Assembly (NCBI RefSeq): GCF_021390245.1
Contig: NZ_JAJUXH010000007.1
Span: 1-64,000 of the forward strand
DNA length: 64,000 nucleotides
From: Dyadobacter sp. CY323
GTDB taxonomy: Bacteria; Bacteroidota; Bacteroidia; Cytophagales; Spirosomataceae
Direction: 5' to 3'
The translations under genes were made by a program, and so were the position numbers. This document shows, in pieces, positions 53,781 to 63,980 of the stretch (position 1 is the first letter of the stretch; each line of letters starts with the position of its first letter). Below the pieces are notes generated by a model that saw nothing but the letters and a program-made list of their open reading frames with translations, had not been told where the DNA came from and did not search any database.

Positions 53781-54860
53781 ATGAGTATTGTAAGCAATAA
53801 CATCAAATATCTGAGAAGGCTAAATGGGCTGACCCAGGAACAATTTGCCCGAAAAATAGCGATTAAACGCTCACTACTCGGTGCATATGAAGAGGCCCGC
53901 GCCAATCCCAATCTTACTAACCTCAAAAATATGGCGGCTGCTTTCGGCATCACCGTCGATAATTTGCTAAAAAACGATCTCAGAAAACTAAGAGAAACGC
54001 CTGACCTTTCGCTCCCGCTGAATTCGCCGCGGCCTATGACCGTTTCGCATTCCGGGAATGCACAGACGCCTGTTCCGGCCCGCACACCAACATTCGCGGA
54101 GCCGCAGCCACTGGCGAAAATCATGGACAAATACCAGCAGCCAGAGCCGCCGATCAGAATGGTTTCCAGGCAGGTAAACCTTAAACCGGTGAGCGGAGAA
54201 ACGCCGCAACCCGTTCCGGCACCCCGACCAGTGATTCAAACGACGATTCCACAGCAACCCGTGCAACAGTATCCAGCTCCGCAACCTCAGTTCGTACAGC
54301 CGCATACGGCCGGACAGTTTCCGGTTTTCAACAATCAATATCAGGCGGGTCAGTTCAATAACCAGGTGGAGAGCCGGGCGGAAAGTTATCCGACGATTCA
54401 ATGGATAGCCAGAAGTAAACAGCAGGAATACCTGGCCAACTTTCAGAATCCGTCCTATCTGACGAATTTACCTGCATTCCAGCTGCCAAATCTGCCTGCC
54501 GGATACTATCGTGGATTTGAAAGCGGTGAAGATTTTATATACCCGAATGCATTGCTGATCGGGACATTTATCCGCAACTGGTATGACATCAAGGATGGAA
54601 TGCAGTATGTTTTTGTGCTGCGCAGCCACGGTGTGATCTGCAGCAGAGCTTACAATCACGTGAAAACCTCTGGGATTCTGCTGCTAGCTTCCGATAATCC
54701 TGGAATGCCCAACTTGGAAGTTCCGTTGCAGGATGTGCTGGAAGTCTGGGAAGTAAAAGCATTCGTGAGTTCACAAATGCCTGCTCCACAGCCTTCTTTG
54801 GAAAAAATATATAATCTTATCGACGAATTGCAGCAGGAACTTGCTCAGTACCGGCAGTAG
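53781..54860 (+). CDS. XRE regulator with Pro/Gln-rich linker and S24-like C-terminal domain
   Basis: 359 residues. N-terminal HTH_3 (NNIKYLRRLNGLTQEQFARK, residues 5-60); then about 150 residues rich in Pro, Gln and Val (disordered linker, about 85-215); then a beta-rich C-terminal domain like LexA/S24 repressors (GTFIRNWYDIKDGMQYVFVL, LLASDNPGMP, DVLEVWEVKAFVSSQMP). The S24 catalytic GDSM text is replaced by FESGEDFIYP and the Lys position by CSRAYN, so self-cleavage is unlikely. A C-terminal helix follows. It likely binds the nested repeat before its own gene. Confidence 0.85.
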   Translation: MSIVSNNIKYLRRLNGLTQEQFARKIAIKRSLLGAYEEARANPNLTNLKNMAAAFGITVDNLLKNDLRKLRETPDLSLPLNSPRPMTVSHSGNAQTPVPARTPTFAEPQPLAKIMDKYQQPEPPIRMVSRQVNLKPVSGETPQPVPAPRPVIQTTIPQQPVQQYPAPQPQFVQPHTAGQFPVFNNQYQAGQFNNQVESRAESYPTIQWIARSKQQEYLANFQNPSYLTNLPAFQLPNLPAGYYRGFESGEDFIYPNALLIGTFIRNWYDIKDGMQYVFVLRSHGVICSRAYNHVKTSGILLLASDNPGMPNLEVPLQDVLEVWEVKAFVSSQMPAPQPSLEKIYNLIDELQQELAQYRQ

Positions 54861-54869
54861 AAAATCGCA

Positions 54870-55649
54870 TTAAATCTTGCTTGAAAGCGTTGCGAACAAA
54901 GCTTCTATCTTAGCAAGATCTTTGCTTTTAGAGGTTGTTTCAAGAACCGCTACTCCAAGTTGATACCAAAGCCCGTCGCCAGCGGTAATGTATTTGCCTT
55001 TTTTGGATGGCTTTGACTCGGATGCATTGTCAGCCACAAATTCCGCTCTGTAAACGGTATCCATTACCTTTTGCAGTTGTGCCCATTCCAGCTTCCGTGC
55101 TGTTCCTTTGTCTTTCGTTATTTTAAAGGTTTTGTCTCCAAACGAAGCGATCAGATCAATGGAAGTTTGTTTATCTGAATCAATGTCTAAAAAACTCATT
55201 TCAAACGGTTTTTCTTTTCCGCCCGTCTCAAAAATAGCCTGCATGAATTCCTGCAGAAAATAGGACCAGCGTTCCTTATCGACCGGATAAATGGTTACTC
55301 TTTTCTCATTCTCCTCAATTTCCAATTCGATAAAATCCTCATACTCACTCTCATTTCGCTTGCGGATTATTTTCGACGAAGTCAGAATGTTCCGGAATTC
55401 ACTGATCCAGATCGCCGGAACCTCGCCGTTCCATTTGTAATCGTCATCTTCGGAAAAACCTTCGTCGTACAGGTCATCTTCCGAGATGCCGTCACGGTCC
55501 GTATAAACTATTTCGAAGTCCACTAAGAGTTTTTCTTCGGCAGAAAAATTCATTTTGAGGGTATAATAATGTGCATACGGAGCCGGAACGACCGTTGCAG
55601 TTTCAAACCTGATAATGTATTCGCCGGGTATTTGAAGATTGAGATCCAT
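54870..55649 (-). CDS. Hypothetical protein downstream of menE
   Basis: 259 residues, no signal peptide, acidic overall (stretches such as EDDLYDEGFSEDDDYKW and ELEIEENEK). No recognised family or motif; the first half looks beta-rich, the second mixed. It begins six bases after menE's stop on the same strand, so it is in the menE operon, but a role in menaquinone synthesis is not implied by its sequence. It is convergent with the XRE gene. Confidence 0.72.
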   Translation of the reverse strand: MDLNLQIPGEYIIRFETATVVPAPYAHYYTLKMNFSAEEKLLVDFEIVYTDRDGISEDDLYDEGFSEDDDYKWNGEVPAIWISEFRNILTSSKIIRKRNESEYEDFIELEIEENEKRVTIYPVDKERWSYFLQEFMQAIFETGGKEKPFEMSFLDIDSDKQTSIDLIASFGDKTFKITKDKGTARKLEWAQLQKVMDTVYRAEFVADNASESKPSKKGKYITAGDGLWYQLGVAVLETTSKSKDLAKIEALFATLSSKI

Positions 55650-55655
55650 TTGGTA

Positions 55656-56708
55656 CTAAAAAAGCTGTTGAATTGTGAGGCGTTTGTCCACCTTATCTGT
55701 CGGCGTTTTGCTAAACCGTTCCACAAAGTAAATACCTTTCGGGGTTTCATACGCGGAAAGCTGCTTCCTAATTTCATTAGTGAGCTGTTCTTGAGTAAAA
55801 GCGCTCACTTCGCCTTCTATCACGAGGATCAGTTTCTGTCCCCATTTTTCGTCGGTTTGATGCCAGGAAAAAAAAGCATTTGGCACACCTAAATCGTAAA
55901 AAACTTCCGCAATGCGAATGTCAACCTGATCCAAAAAGATTTTTACGCCACCCGAATTGATGATGTTATCCGCTCGGCCAATCCACTCGAACTGATTGCC
56001 CGAGATTGCCACAATGTCATTGGTTTGGATCAATGCGTGATTTGTAACCACTCCCGAAATGAAGAGACAACCGCGTTCATCCGTTCCATATTCAATGTCT
56101 GGCAGAAAAGTATAACCAGCGCTGGCATGAGGTCCATTCAGTTGTTTCAATGCAATATGGGAAACGGTTTCAGTCATTCCATAACTTTGAAAAACAGGTA
56201 CCTCCAAATGCTCAATGCGTTTTTGCAACGAAATACTGACAGCCGCACCTCCGAGTAAAACCTTCCCAAGCTTCTCGATTTTGCTTGTTGTCAAAGGATT
56301 ATCCAAAATCTCTGCTAACTGCATAGGTACCAGTGCAACAAAGTCGAAATCAGCTAATTCCTCATTTAAAATCGGATTTGCAGCAGGTTCGATGATGGTC
56401 AGTTCCCAGCCCAGTTCCATTCCTCGGACCAGCATCATCAGGCCGGCAATGTAGGAGATATTGAGGCATACCAATGCGCGGGTTCCAGCATTCAGGTTCA
56501 AAGCTCTGCCGGTCATTCGTGCGCTGGCTGTCAGTTGTTTCCTTGTAACAGTGATCGGTTTCGGCAAACCTGTTGATCCGGAAGTTTGCAGAACAAACGC
56601 CTCCTGGCCGTCATTCCAGGCTTTTATAAAATCGTAAGCCCGGCCGAAATAAGCGTGCCCCGGTTTGTTTTGCCGATCAAAAACGATATTGCTGGTAACC
56701 CATTTCAT
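55656..56708 (-). CDS. menE: O-succinylbenzoate--CoA ligase (MenE-like AMP-binding enzyme)
   Basis: 350 residues, shorter than typical acyl-CoA ligases but usual for Bacteroidota MenE. The AMP-binding P-loop is VLQTSGSTGLPKPITVTRK; further motifs include LLGGAAVS, SYGMTETVSHIA, and IEWIGRADNIINSGGVKI-like text (GRADNIINSGG). It activates o-succinylbenzoate for menaquinone synthesis. menB lies divergently 126 bases away, supporting the assignment; menF, menD and menC are not in the window. Confidence 0.85.
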   Translation of the reverse strand: MKWVTSNIVFDRQNKPGHAYFGRAYDFIKAWNDGQEAFVLQTSGSTGLPKPITVTRKQLTASARMTGRALNLNAGTRALVCLNISYIAGLMMLVRGMELGWELTIIEPAANPILNEELADFDFVALVPMQLAEILDNPLTTSKIEKLGKVLLGGAAVSISLQKRIEHLEVPVFQSYGMTETVSHIALKQLNGPHASAGYTFLPDIEYGTDERGCLFISGVVTNHALIQTNDIVAISGNQFEWIGRADNIINSGGVKIFLDQVDIRIAEVFYDLGVPNAFFSWHQTDEKWGQKLILVIEGEVSAFTQEQLTNEIRKQLSAYETPKGIYFVERFSKTPTDKVDKRLTIQQLF

Positions 56709-56834
56709 TTGCCCGAAAGTTATTCATTTGTTTTTGAAGGAAACCCAAACAATCTGTAATTTCGTGGATTAAGCAATGCAGGCTGCGTTCAGATCTGGCC
56801 GCATTTGCATCATTATTCATTTACATTTCGATTT

Positions 56835-57659
56835 ATGTCCAGCTCATTTCAATGGGAAACCATTAAAGAATACGAGGAAATCCTGTTCACACTTCATGAA
56901 CGAATTGCGAAAATAAGTATCAACCGTCCGCACAAACACAATGCGTTTACGCCACTTACTGTGACGGAAATGATCGATGCCATGCATATTTGCCGGGAAG
57001 ACCCGCGTATCGATGTCATTATTCTAACGGGTGAGGGCGGCAAAGCATTTTGCTCCGGCGGCGACCAATCCGTCCGCGGACACGGCGGCTATATCGGCGA
57101 CGATCATGTGCCGCGTTTGAACGTACTCGATCTGCAACGGATGATCCGTTCCATTCCAAAAGCGGTGATTGCGATGGTAGCAGGCTGGGCGATCGGCGGC
57201 GGGCACGTTCTACATGTTATCTGCGATCTTTCCATTGCAGCAGAAAATGCGCGTTTCGGGCAAACCGGACCGAAAGTAGGCAGCTTCGATGGTGGTTTCG
57301 GTGCCTCGTACCTGGCACGCGTGGTCGGCCAGAAAAAGGCTCGTGAGATCTGGTTCCTTTGTGATCAGTATGATGCGCAGGAAGCGTTGCAAATGGGTTT
57401 GGTAAATAAAGTAGTACCTCTGAAAGAGTTGGAAAAGACGACGGTTGAATGGTGTAAAAAAATCCAGGAAAAAAGCCCTCTATCAATCCGGATGCTCAAA
57501 AGCTCATTCAATGCGGAACTGGACGGACAAGCTGGGATTCAGGAACTTGCCGGAAATGCGACATTGCTGTACTATTTGAGCGAAGAAGCGAAAGAAGGCC
57601 AAAAATCGTTCCTTGAAAAGAGAACACCTGATTTTAGCAAATTCCCCAAATTCCCCTGA
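56835..57659 (+). CDS. menB: 1,4-dihydroxy-2-naphthoyl-CoA synthase
   Basis: 274 residues from ATG 56835 ([16 protein letters not shown]); a TTG at 56805 is less likely. Crotonase-fold text of MenB is present: [64 protein letters not shown] and GLVNKVVPL. It closes the second ring in menaquinone synthesis from o-succinylbenzoyl-CoA. It is divergent from menE. Confidence 0.95.
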   Translation: MSSSFQWETIKEYEEILFTLHERIAKISINRPHKHNAFTPLTVTEMIDAMHICREDPRIDVIILTGEGGKAFCSGGDQSVRGHGGYIGDDHVPRLNVLDLQRMIRSIPKAVIAMVAGWAIGGGHVLHVICDLSIAAENARFGQTGPKVGSFDGGFGASYLARVVGQKKAREIWFLCDQYDAQEALQMGLVNKVVPLKELEKTTVEWCKKIQEKSPLSIRMLKSSFNAELDGQAGIQELAGNATLLYYLSEEAKEGQKSFLEKRTPDFSKFPKFP

Positions 57660-57708
57660 TCTGTTTCCTCGATCCAACATTCTAATTAGTATTACCTGAT
57701 CTAATCTT

Positions 57709-58122
57709 ATGAACCACTGGCTTGTAAAATCTGAACCCAGCGCATATCCCTGGGACCAACTTGTGAAAGAAAAAGAAGGAATGTGGGACGGTGTTCGCAA
57801 CTATGCCGCGCGCAATAATCTGATGGCCATGAAAGTGGGTGATCCCGTACTTTTTTACCATAGTAATGAAGGTAAAGAAGTGGTAGGGCTGGCAAAAGTT
57901 TCCAAAGAACATTATCCCGATCCTACTGCCAAGGAAGGTGACTGGGTAGTTGTGAATGTCGTTCCGGTTGAAAAATTCCCGAAAACGGTGACGTTGGCAC
58001 AGATCAAAGCGGATGAGAGGCTGAAAGAAATGGCATTAGTGAAATTGTCAAGATTGTCCGTTGTGCCGGTTAAACCTGCCGAATTCGATATCATTGTTGC
58101 ACTGGCCCATGATGCTGAATAA
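57709..58122 (+). CDS. EVE-domain protein
   Basis: 137 residues, a single EVE domain: WLVKSEPSAYPWDQLVKE, WDGVRNYAARNNLMAMKVGD, VLFYHSN, EVVGLAKVSKEHYPDPTA. EVE belongs to the PUA-like group that reads modified bases in DNA or RNA; the bacterial stand-alone form has no fixed role. The following gene starts within its last 14 bases. Confidence 0.9.
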   Translation: MNHWLVKSEPSAYPWDQLVKEKEGMWDGVRNYAARNNLMAMKVGDPVLFYHSNEGKEVVGLAKVSKEHYPDPTAKEGDWVVVNVVPVEKFPKTVTLAQIKADERLKEMALVKLSRLSVVPVKPAEFDIIVALAHDAE

Positions 58123-59686
58123 ATTCACCGGTTTGAAAACGAGGCTATTTATCTACTTTCTGGTTTCCATTTCGGTGCACGTCCTCGGGCAGGGTGTCAA
58201 ACGAATAGAACTGCCTCTGGCCGGCAACGCTGCCTATCAGGCGGTGCCACTCGGGGAGCAGGGTGTGCTACTGATCTCTAAACCCGACCGTGGTACGTTT
58301 AACGTTCAAAAATTTGATACGAACCTGGACCGGGTCTGGTCCATTGATGGCCCCATCGAGTCAAATCTGGATTATGTTACGTCTTCCTACGACGGGCAGG
58401 CTGTTTTTTTGCTTTTTAGTAAATACCGCAGTTCGTTGTATCAAATTGTGAAAGTGAATGTAAGACCGGGCTTTATTGAAACTTTTACGATCAATACGCT
58501 CGACCGTTTCGAGATCACCGATTTTAAAACGCTCGGTTATTCGGTATTTATGGCCGGAATGGTGCGTAACGAGCCGGTACTTATTTATACCCAACTCACC
58601 ACGTCACAAACTAAGGTGTTACCCTCCGCCATTAAAGGTTCAAATGCCATTCAAACCGTTGAAGTGGATACTGCGCATCACCTTGTGAATGTGTGTTTTG
58701 CGGTAAAAAAAGGCAGGCAAACCAAAATTGTCGCGCGTTCCTACGAGGAGACCGGCGAATTGTACGCGCAGGTTTCGGTTGACCCGGAAGATGACTTTTC
58801 TTTGTTGAGTGGCAGATTACAGGTCCTGAATGATTCTGTCCGCGTCGTGATCGGCACGTATGGTTATCGCAATATGCAAAGCAGCAGCAATGCAGCTTCT
58901 CAGGGTTTGTATATCAGTAAAATCATCAACGAGGAGACGGTTTTTACCCGGTACCATAGTTTTACCGATTTCAAAAACTTCTTCAACTTCATGAACGAGC
59001 GCCAGCAGGAAAAAATGGAAAGGCGCATTAAAAAGAAAAAGGAAAGTGGGGATGATCTGAAACTCAACTACCGTTTGCTGGTTCATGACGTTGTACCGAA
59101 AAGCAACAATTTCCTCCTCGTTGCAGAAGTCTTTTATCCCGAATACCGGTACCAAAACCCGAATATAATGGGCGGTTACGGGTATGGTGGATTAATTGGC
59201 TACCCGTTTGGAATGGGACTTTACAATCCTTACTTATGGAACCCGATGTACGGAGGACGGGGCTACAATCAGCAGGTTTTTGACGGCTTCACATACACAC
59301 ATGCCATCGTTGCGGATGTGGATCAAAACGGGAAGCTGCTGTGGGATAACAGCATTAACTTCGACAATGTAAAAAGTATGGAGCTGAAAGAGAAAATCCG
59401 CGTCCAGACATTCGCAAACGGCAATTCCAGACTGGTTTACAGTCACAATGGCGGCATTCGCAGTAAGATCATAAAAGGCGACCAGGTTATTGACAGCGAC
59501 CGGGTTATACCGAATGAAACCAATGTAGAAGGTGATAAAGTACGGAAAACCAGCACCGACGACATCGACTACTGGTACGGAAACTTTTACCTTGCCTGGG
59601 GCGAGCAGCGCATCATCAACGCCGCCGGCGACCCACAAACCAGGGGACGAAGGAATGTTTTTTATTTGAATAAGATTGCGTACTAG
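58109..59686 (+). CDS. Exported hypothetical protein with Gly/Tyr-rich segment
   Basis: 525 residues from the ATG at 58109 (or 58112), giving a signal peptide (LKTRLFIYFLVSISVHVLG). No known family. The mature protein looks like repeated beta strands in the first 280 residues; a Gly/Tyr/Pro-rich stretch (YGYGGLIGYPFGMGLYNPYL, about 370-395) follows a charged coil (RQQEKMERRIKKKKESGDD region). It overlaps the EVE gene by 14 bases. The TAG stop (59684-59686) is the first three bases of a heptamer array. Confidence 0.75.
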   Translation: MMLNKFTGLKTRLFIYFLVSISVHVLGQGVKRIELPLAGNAAYQAVPLGEQGVLLISKPDRGTFNVQKFDTNLDRVWSIDGPIESNLDYVTSSYDGQAVFLLFSKYRSSLYQIVKVNVRPGFIETFTINTLDRFEITDFKTLGYSVFMAGMVRNEPVLIYTQLTTSQTKVLPSAIKGSNAIQTVEVDTAHHLVNVCFAVKKGRQTKIVARSYEETGELYAQVSVDPEDDFSLLSGRLQVLNDSVRVVIGTYGYRNMQSSSNAASQGLYISKIINEETVFTRYHSFTDFKNFFNFMNERQQEKMERRIKKKKESGDDLKLNYRLLVHDVVPKSNNFLLVAEVFYPEYRYQNPNIMGGYGYGGLIGYPFGMGLYNPYLWNPMYGGRGYNQQVFDGFTYTHAIVADVDQNGKLLWDNSINFDNVKSMELKEKIRVQTFANGNSRLVYSHNGGIRSKIIKGDQVIDSDRVIPNETNVEGDKVRKTSTDDIDYWYGNFYLAWGEQRIINAAGDPQTRGRRNVFYLNKIAY

Positions 59687-59876
59687 CTTTTAGCTGTTAG
59701 CCATTAGCTGTTAGCTTTTAGCCGTTAGCCGTTAGCTTTTTTTCTTCGCTTTTTTCTATGCGCTTGCTGATACTACTGAAATTAATTAATACAAAATGCA
59801 GATCGTCTGCATTTAACTGCAAAAAACAAAGCTAAAAGCTAAAAGCTAATAGCTATCAGCCAACAACAAACAGCTA
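59684..59876. repeat. Composite inverted heptamer array (8 + 7 units) with central hairpin
   Basis: Eight head-to-tail heptamers of consensus TAGCTNT fill 59684-59739 without a gap. After an 88-base core, seven units in opposite sense (AAAGCTA type) fill 59828-59876. The core contains AAATGCAGA and TCTGCATTT as a perfect nine-base inverted repeat with a three-base loop, near 59794-59814. The first TAG is the stop codon of the upstream gene. Same unit as the array at 44102-44174. Confidence 0.9.
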
Positions 59877-59889
59877 AAAACCTCCCAAA

Positions 59890-60789
59890 ATGCTTCTTCT
59901 CTCACCAGACCAACATACCGACTACCAACTCATCGATTCCGGGCGCTTTGAAAAGCTTGAACGATTTGGACCTTATATATTGTCACGTCCCGAGCCGCAG
60001 GCGATCTGGGACAAATCGCTTTCTGAGGAAGAATGGGAAAAGCAATCGAATGCCGTTTTCAAAAAAGATAAAAATTCACAGGAAAAAGGACAGTGGGTTT
60101 CAAAAGGCGATATGCCCGAGCGATGGGTTTTTCAGTATCGTACAAAAGACCTGCATCTGCGGTCGAAACTGATTTTATCCTCATTTAAACACGTGGGCGT
60201 TTTTCCGGAACAGGCTACTAACTGGGATTACATTACAAAGACTTTGAAACAAATGCCCGAGGAGAAACCATCGGTTTTGAATCTATTTGCATATACCGGA
60301 ATTGCCTCGCTGGCAGCGAAATCAGCGGGCGCGGACGTGACGCACGTGGATTCTATCAAGCAGGTAATCAGCTGGTCGCGGGAAAATATGCAACTTAGCG
60401 GACTGGATAATATTCGCTGGGTGGTGGAAGATGCGATGAAGTTTGTACAAAGAGAAGTGCGGCGCGGTAACCAGTACAATGGCATTATCCTTGATCCACC
60501 GGCTTATGGCCGAGGTCCGGATGGTGAAAAATGGCTGCTGGAAGAAAGTCTGAATGAACTTTTGCGGCTTTGCGCATTGCTTTTAAAAAAGGAAAATTAC
60601 TTTTTTATCATCAATCTGTACTCGCTAGGTTTTTCTGCATTGATCGTTGAAAATCTGATCAAGGCTCATTTTGGAACGCAGGATGGTCACGAATTTGGCG
60701 AATTGTTTATCCCAGACTCATTTGGAAAGAAACTTCCGTTAGGTGTTTTTTCCAGATTTTCAGATCAAAAAGATACGCATGAAGTTTGA
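59890..60789 (+). CDS. Class I SAM-dependent methyltransferase, RlmI/RlmK-like
   Basis: 299 residues. The AdoMet site VLNLFAYTGIASLAAKSAGA is followed by VTHVDSIKQVISWSREN and the catalytic-type motif IILDPPAYGRGPDGEKW. The text resembles the C-terminal half of 23S rRNA cytosine methyltransferases such as RlmI, but the N-terminal PUA domain is absent. The target is probably RNA but cannot be fixed. Its end overlaps the TPR lipoprotein gene by 11 bases. Confidence 0.87.
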   Translation: MLLLSPDQHTDYQLIDSGRFEKLERFGPYILSRPEPQAIWDKSLSEEEWEKQSNAVFKKDKNSQEKGQWVSKGDMPERWVFQYRTKDLHLRSKLILSSFKHVGVFPEQATNWDYITKTLKQMPEEKPSVLNLFAYTGIASLAAKSAGADVTHVDSIKQVISWSRENMQLSGLDNIRWVVEDAMKFVQREVRRGNQYNGIILDPPAYGRGPDGEKWLLEESLNELLRLCALLLKKENYFFIINLYSLGFSALIVENLIKAHFGTQDGHEFGELFIPDSFGKKLPLGVFSRFSDQKDTHEV

Positions 60790-61978
60790 TCGGTCTACAC
60801 TTTTCACGGTTATTATCCTGGTCATTCTCACGATTGCAAACCAGTCGTGCCAGAGTGATGCACGTAATGCAACCCGTATCCCGCCGACTGTAAAAAAATC
60901 CAGAACGCAGTGGGAAAACGACGCATTACTGTCGCTGACTGAACTTATAAACCGTGGAATTGACTCAGATGTAAACTATTTTAAACGCGCCCGAATTTAC
61001 TTCGACCGCGAACAATATAATGAGGCGCTGGACGACATTAATGAATCCATTTACGAGCAGGATAATATCAGCGAGTACTTTCTGCTGAGAGGAAAAATCA
61101 ACCGCGAACTCGATAAAATTGATAATGCCTTAGAGGATGCGCAGCGGGCAGAGGCATTGCAGCAAAGTAGCCCGGAGTTGTACGTTTTGCTTGCCGACAT
61201 TTTACAGGCGAAAAACCGTTTTGGAGAAGCGGCGGGATATCTGAACCAGGCATTAAAAATGGCTCCCTACGATGGTTCGGCCTATTTTGTCAAAGGAATG
61301 TTGCAGGCGCGACAAGGAGATTCACTTGCCAGCCTGTCCAGTTTCGACTATGCGATGAATGTGAATCCGAGGTTATTCAGGGCCTACGAGAGGAGTACCG
61401 ACATTTTGATAAAACTTAAAAACATTGATAAAGCGCTTGCTATCAATGAAAAGGCTATTCAACGTTTTCCTTCAAAAGCCACCTTATTTTTTGAGCGCGG
61501 AGAAATATATACCAATCTCGCCAGACCAGATACTGCTCTTTTAAATTATGAGAAAGCAGCAAGGCTCAATCCCGACTACGATGATGCATTAATGAAAATT
61601 GCCACGACCGGGATTTCAATCCGCGAGTATTACCGGGCGGTATCAGCTCTCGACAAACTCTATAAAAAGCAGCCGAAGTCGAAAGAAATCAATAATATGC
61701 TCGGTTTTTGTTATGAAAAAATCGGGGATTTTGAGAAAGCCAGAGGATATTATGGCACTGCGCTGGTAGTAGCGCCCGGCGATCAGGATGCGCGATATGG
61801 GCTGTACAGGATCCGTCAGCGTGAAAATGAAGGTCTATACGATTCGTACTATCCGGAAGAAAAGCAAGGTACGGGTTATAAACTGCTCGACACGTCACGC
61901 GTCCAAATCAGGACGATACAGCCACGCGGTACGACAAATATCCGGGTTGACTCGTCACGAAAAGCTAAAATTGAATAG
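60779..61978 (+). CDS. TPR-repeat lipoprotein-like protein
   Basis: 399 residues from ATG 60779, which starts a hydrophobic signal (MKFDRSTLFTVIILVILTIA) followed by Cys in NQSCQSD, a plausible but non-ideal lipobox. About seven to eight tetratricopeptide repeats fill the rest (EQYNEALDDINESIYEQ, RFGEAAGYLNQALKMAPYDG and so on), ending in a basic tail. Such proteins often act in envelope assembly or motility (GldI-like context is not visible). Overlap with the methyltransferase suggests co-transcription. Confidence 0.85.
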   Translation: MKFDRSTLFTVIILVILTIANQSCQSDARNATRIPPTVKKSRTQWENDALLSLTELINRGIDSDVNYFKRARIYFDREQYNEALDDINESIYEQDNISEYFLLRGKINRELDKIDNALEDAQRAEALQQSSPELYVLLADILQAKNRFGEAAGYLNQALKMAPYDGSAYFVKGMLQARQGDSLASLSSFDYAMNVNPRLFRAYERSTDILIKLKNIDKALAINEKAIQRFPSKATLFFERGEIYTNLARPDTALLNYEKAARLNPDYDDALMKIATTGISIREYYRAVSALDKLYKKQPKSKEINNMLGFCYEKIGDFEKARGYYGTALVVAPGDQDARYGLYRIRQRENEGLYDSYYPEEKQGTGYKLLDTSRVQIRTIQPRGTTNIRVDSSRKAKIE

Positions 61979-62036
61979 ATTTGCACTTTACAGCTTTCCC
62001 AAAGCCATTGAATTACAGTCATAGAATAAATTTTGA

Positions 62037-63980
62037 ATGAAAGACGAGTCTCAAGTAAAAATTACCCTGCCGGATGGAAGTGAGCGTTATTACCCAAAAG
62101 GTGTAACCGCACTCGAAATCGCACTCAGTATCAGTGAAGGACTGGCGCGCAATGTGATCGCAGCGAAAGTCAATAATGAAATTTGGGACCCTACGCGTCA
62201 GATTACAGAGGATTCTCTGGTGAAACTACTGACCTGGAATGACGAGGATGGCAAATCGACATTCTGGCATTCTTCAGCCCACTTACTTGCCGAAGCTCTC
62301 GAAGCACTTTACCCGGGCGTTAAATTCGGAACGGGGCCTTCCATTGAAAAAGGTTTTTACTACGATGTGGACCTTGGCGAGCAAACGCTTTCGCAGGACG
62401 ACTTTCCAAAGATCGAGGCGAAAATGCTTGAACTGGCCCGCCAGAAAAACGAGTATGTTCGCAAGCCGATCAGCAAAGCGGACGCGTTCGAATACTTTAC
62501 TGAAAAAGGAGATCAATATAAACTGGAACTGATCGACGGACTTGAAGACGGTTCCATTACATTATATGAGCAGGGTGGATTTACCGACCTTTGCCGCGGA
62601 CCTCACATTCCGAATACAGGATTTATAAAAGCTGTAAAGCTGACGAATATTGCAGGTGCGTACTGGCGTAACAAGCAGGAAAACAAAATGTTAACCCGCA
62701 TTTACGGGATTACTTTTCCAAAACAAAAAGAGCTGGAAGAGTATGTGACATTAATGGAAGAAGCCAAAAAACGCGACCACCGGAAACTCGGGAAAGAGCT
62801 GGAATTGTTCGCATTCTCCGAAAAAGTGGGTCAGGGACTTCCATTGTGGCTGCCAAAAGGTGCAATGCTTCGTGAAAGGCTTCAATCGTTTTTGAGCAAG
62901 GCACAATCCCGCGCAGGTTATCTGCCGGTTATTACCCCGAATATCGGAAGCAAAGAACTTTACGTGACTTCCGGGCACTGGGATAAATATGGGAAGGATT
63001 CTTTCCAGCCAATTAAAACACCGAATGTTGGCGAGGAATACCTTTTAAAACCAATGAATTGCCCGCATCATTGCGAGATTTATAAAACTTCTCCCCGCTC
63101 CTACAAAGATCTCCCATTGCGGTTTTCGGAGTTTGGAACGGTTTATAGGTACGAGCAAAGTGGCGAGCTGCACGGTTTGACACGCGTTCGTGGCTTTACA
63201 CAGGATGATGCACACATTTTCTGCCGCCCGGATCAGGTGAAAGAAGAGTTTGTGCGTGTGATCGATCTGGTACTTTATGTGTTCAAATCACTGGGTTTTG
63301 AGGATTATAGCGCCCAGATTTCATTGCGTGATCCAAATGACAAAGTAAAGTACATTGGAAAAGACGAGGATTGGGAACGTGCTGAAAATGCGATCATCGA
63401 AGCGGCCCAGGAGCGTGGACTGAGCACCGTTACCGAGCTGGGTGAAGCTGCATTTTACGGCCCGAAACTTGATTTTATGGTGCGTGACGCATTGGGAAGA
63501 AAGTGGCAATTGGGTACAATCCAGGTTGATTATCAAATGCCGAAACGCTTTGGACTGGAATATACCGGCTCCGACAACCAGAAACATCAGCCGGTAATGA
63601 TCCACCGTGCGCCTTTCGGATCAATGGAAAGATTCATTGCAATTTTAATCGAGAATACAGCGGGACAATTTCCATTGTGGCTTTCTCCGGATCAGATCGC
63701 CATTTTGCCGATCTCCGAAAAGTTTGCTGACTATGCGGAGGATGTATTTTTCAAATTGCAGGATCACGACATCCGCGGATTTGTAGATCACCGGGACGAG
63801 AAGATTGGAAGGAAAATCCGTGATGCGGAGGTTACCAAAGTTCCGTTTATGCTCATTGTGGGTGAAAAAGAAATGGCAGAAGGTAAAATATCGATACGTA
63901 GAAAAGGAGAAGGAGATCTTGGAAGCATGACAGTTGAAGAATTTGCAGGCTTTTTCAAAAAAGAAGCTAGCATAATTTGA
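62037..63980 (+). CDS. thrS: Threonyl-tRNA synthetase
   Basis: 647 residues, full length. The TGS domain begins with [20 protein letters not shown]; the editing SAD domain contains [12 protein letters not shown] and the second-site [12 protein letters not shown]; class II core motifs include [12 protein letters not shown] (Zn-ligand Cys and His), [23 protein letters not shown] in pieces, and the C-terminal anticodon domain starts near [14 protein letters not shown]. It charges tRNA-Thr. It starts 58 bases after the TPR gene. The 20 bases to the window end hold no feature; infC usually follows thrS in this phylum. Confidence 0.97.
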   Translation: MKDESQVKITLPDGSERYYPKGVTALEIALSISEGLARNVIAAKVNNEIWDPTRQITEDSLVKLLTWNDEDGKSTFWHSSAHLLAEALEALYPGVKFGTGPSIEKGFYYDVDLGEQTLSQDDFPKIEAKMLELARQKNEYVRKPISKADAFEYFTEKGDQYKLELIDGLEDGSITLYEQGGFTDLCRGPHIPNTGFIKAVKLTNIAGAYWRNKQENKMLTRIYGITFPKQKELEEYVTLMEEAKKRDHRKLGKELELFAFSEKVGQGLPLWLPKGAMLRERLQSFLSKAQSRAGYLPVITPNIGSKELYVTSGHWDKYGKDSFQPIKTPNVGEEYLLKPMNCPHHCEIYKTSPRSYKDLPLRFSEFGTVYRYEQSGELHGLTRVRGFTQDDAHIFCRPDQVKEEFVRVIDLVLYVFKSLGFEDYSAQISLRDPNDKVKYIGKDEDWERAENAIIEAAQERGLSTVTELGEAAFYGPKLDFMVRDALGRKWQLGTIQVDYQMPKRFGLEYTGSDNQKHQPVMIHRAPFGSMERFIAILIENTAGQFPLWLSPDQIAILPISEKFADYAEDVFFKLQDHDIRGFVDHRDEKIGRKIRDAEVTKVPFMLIVGEKEMAEGKISIRRKGEGDLGSMTVEEFAGFFKKEASII

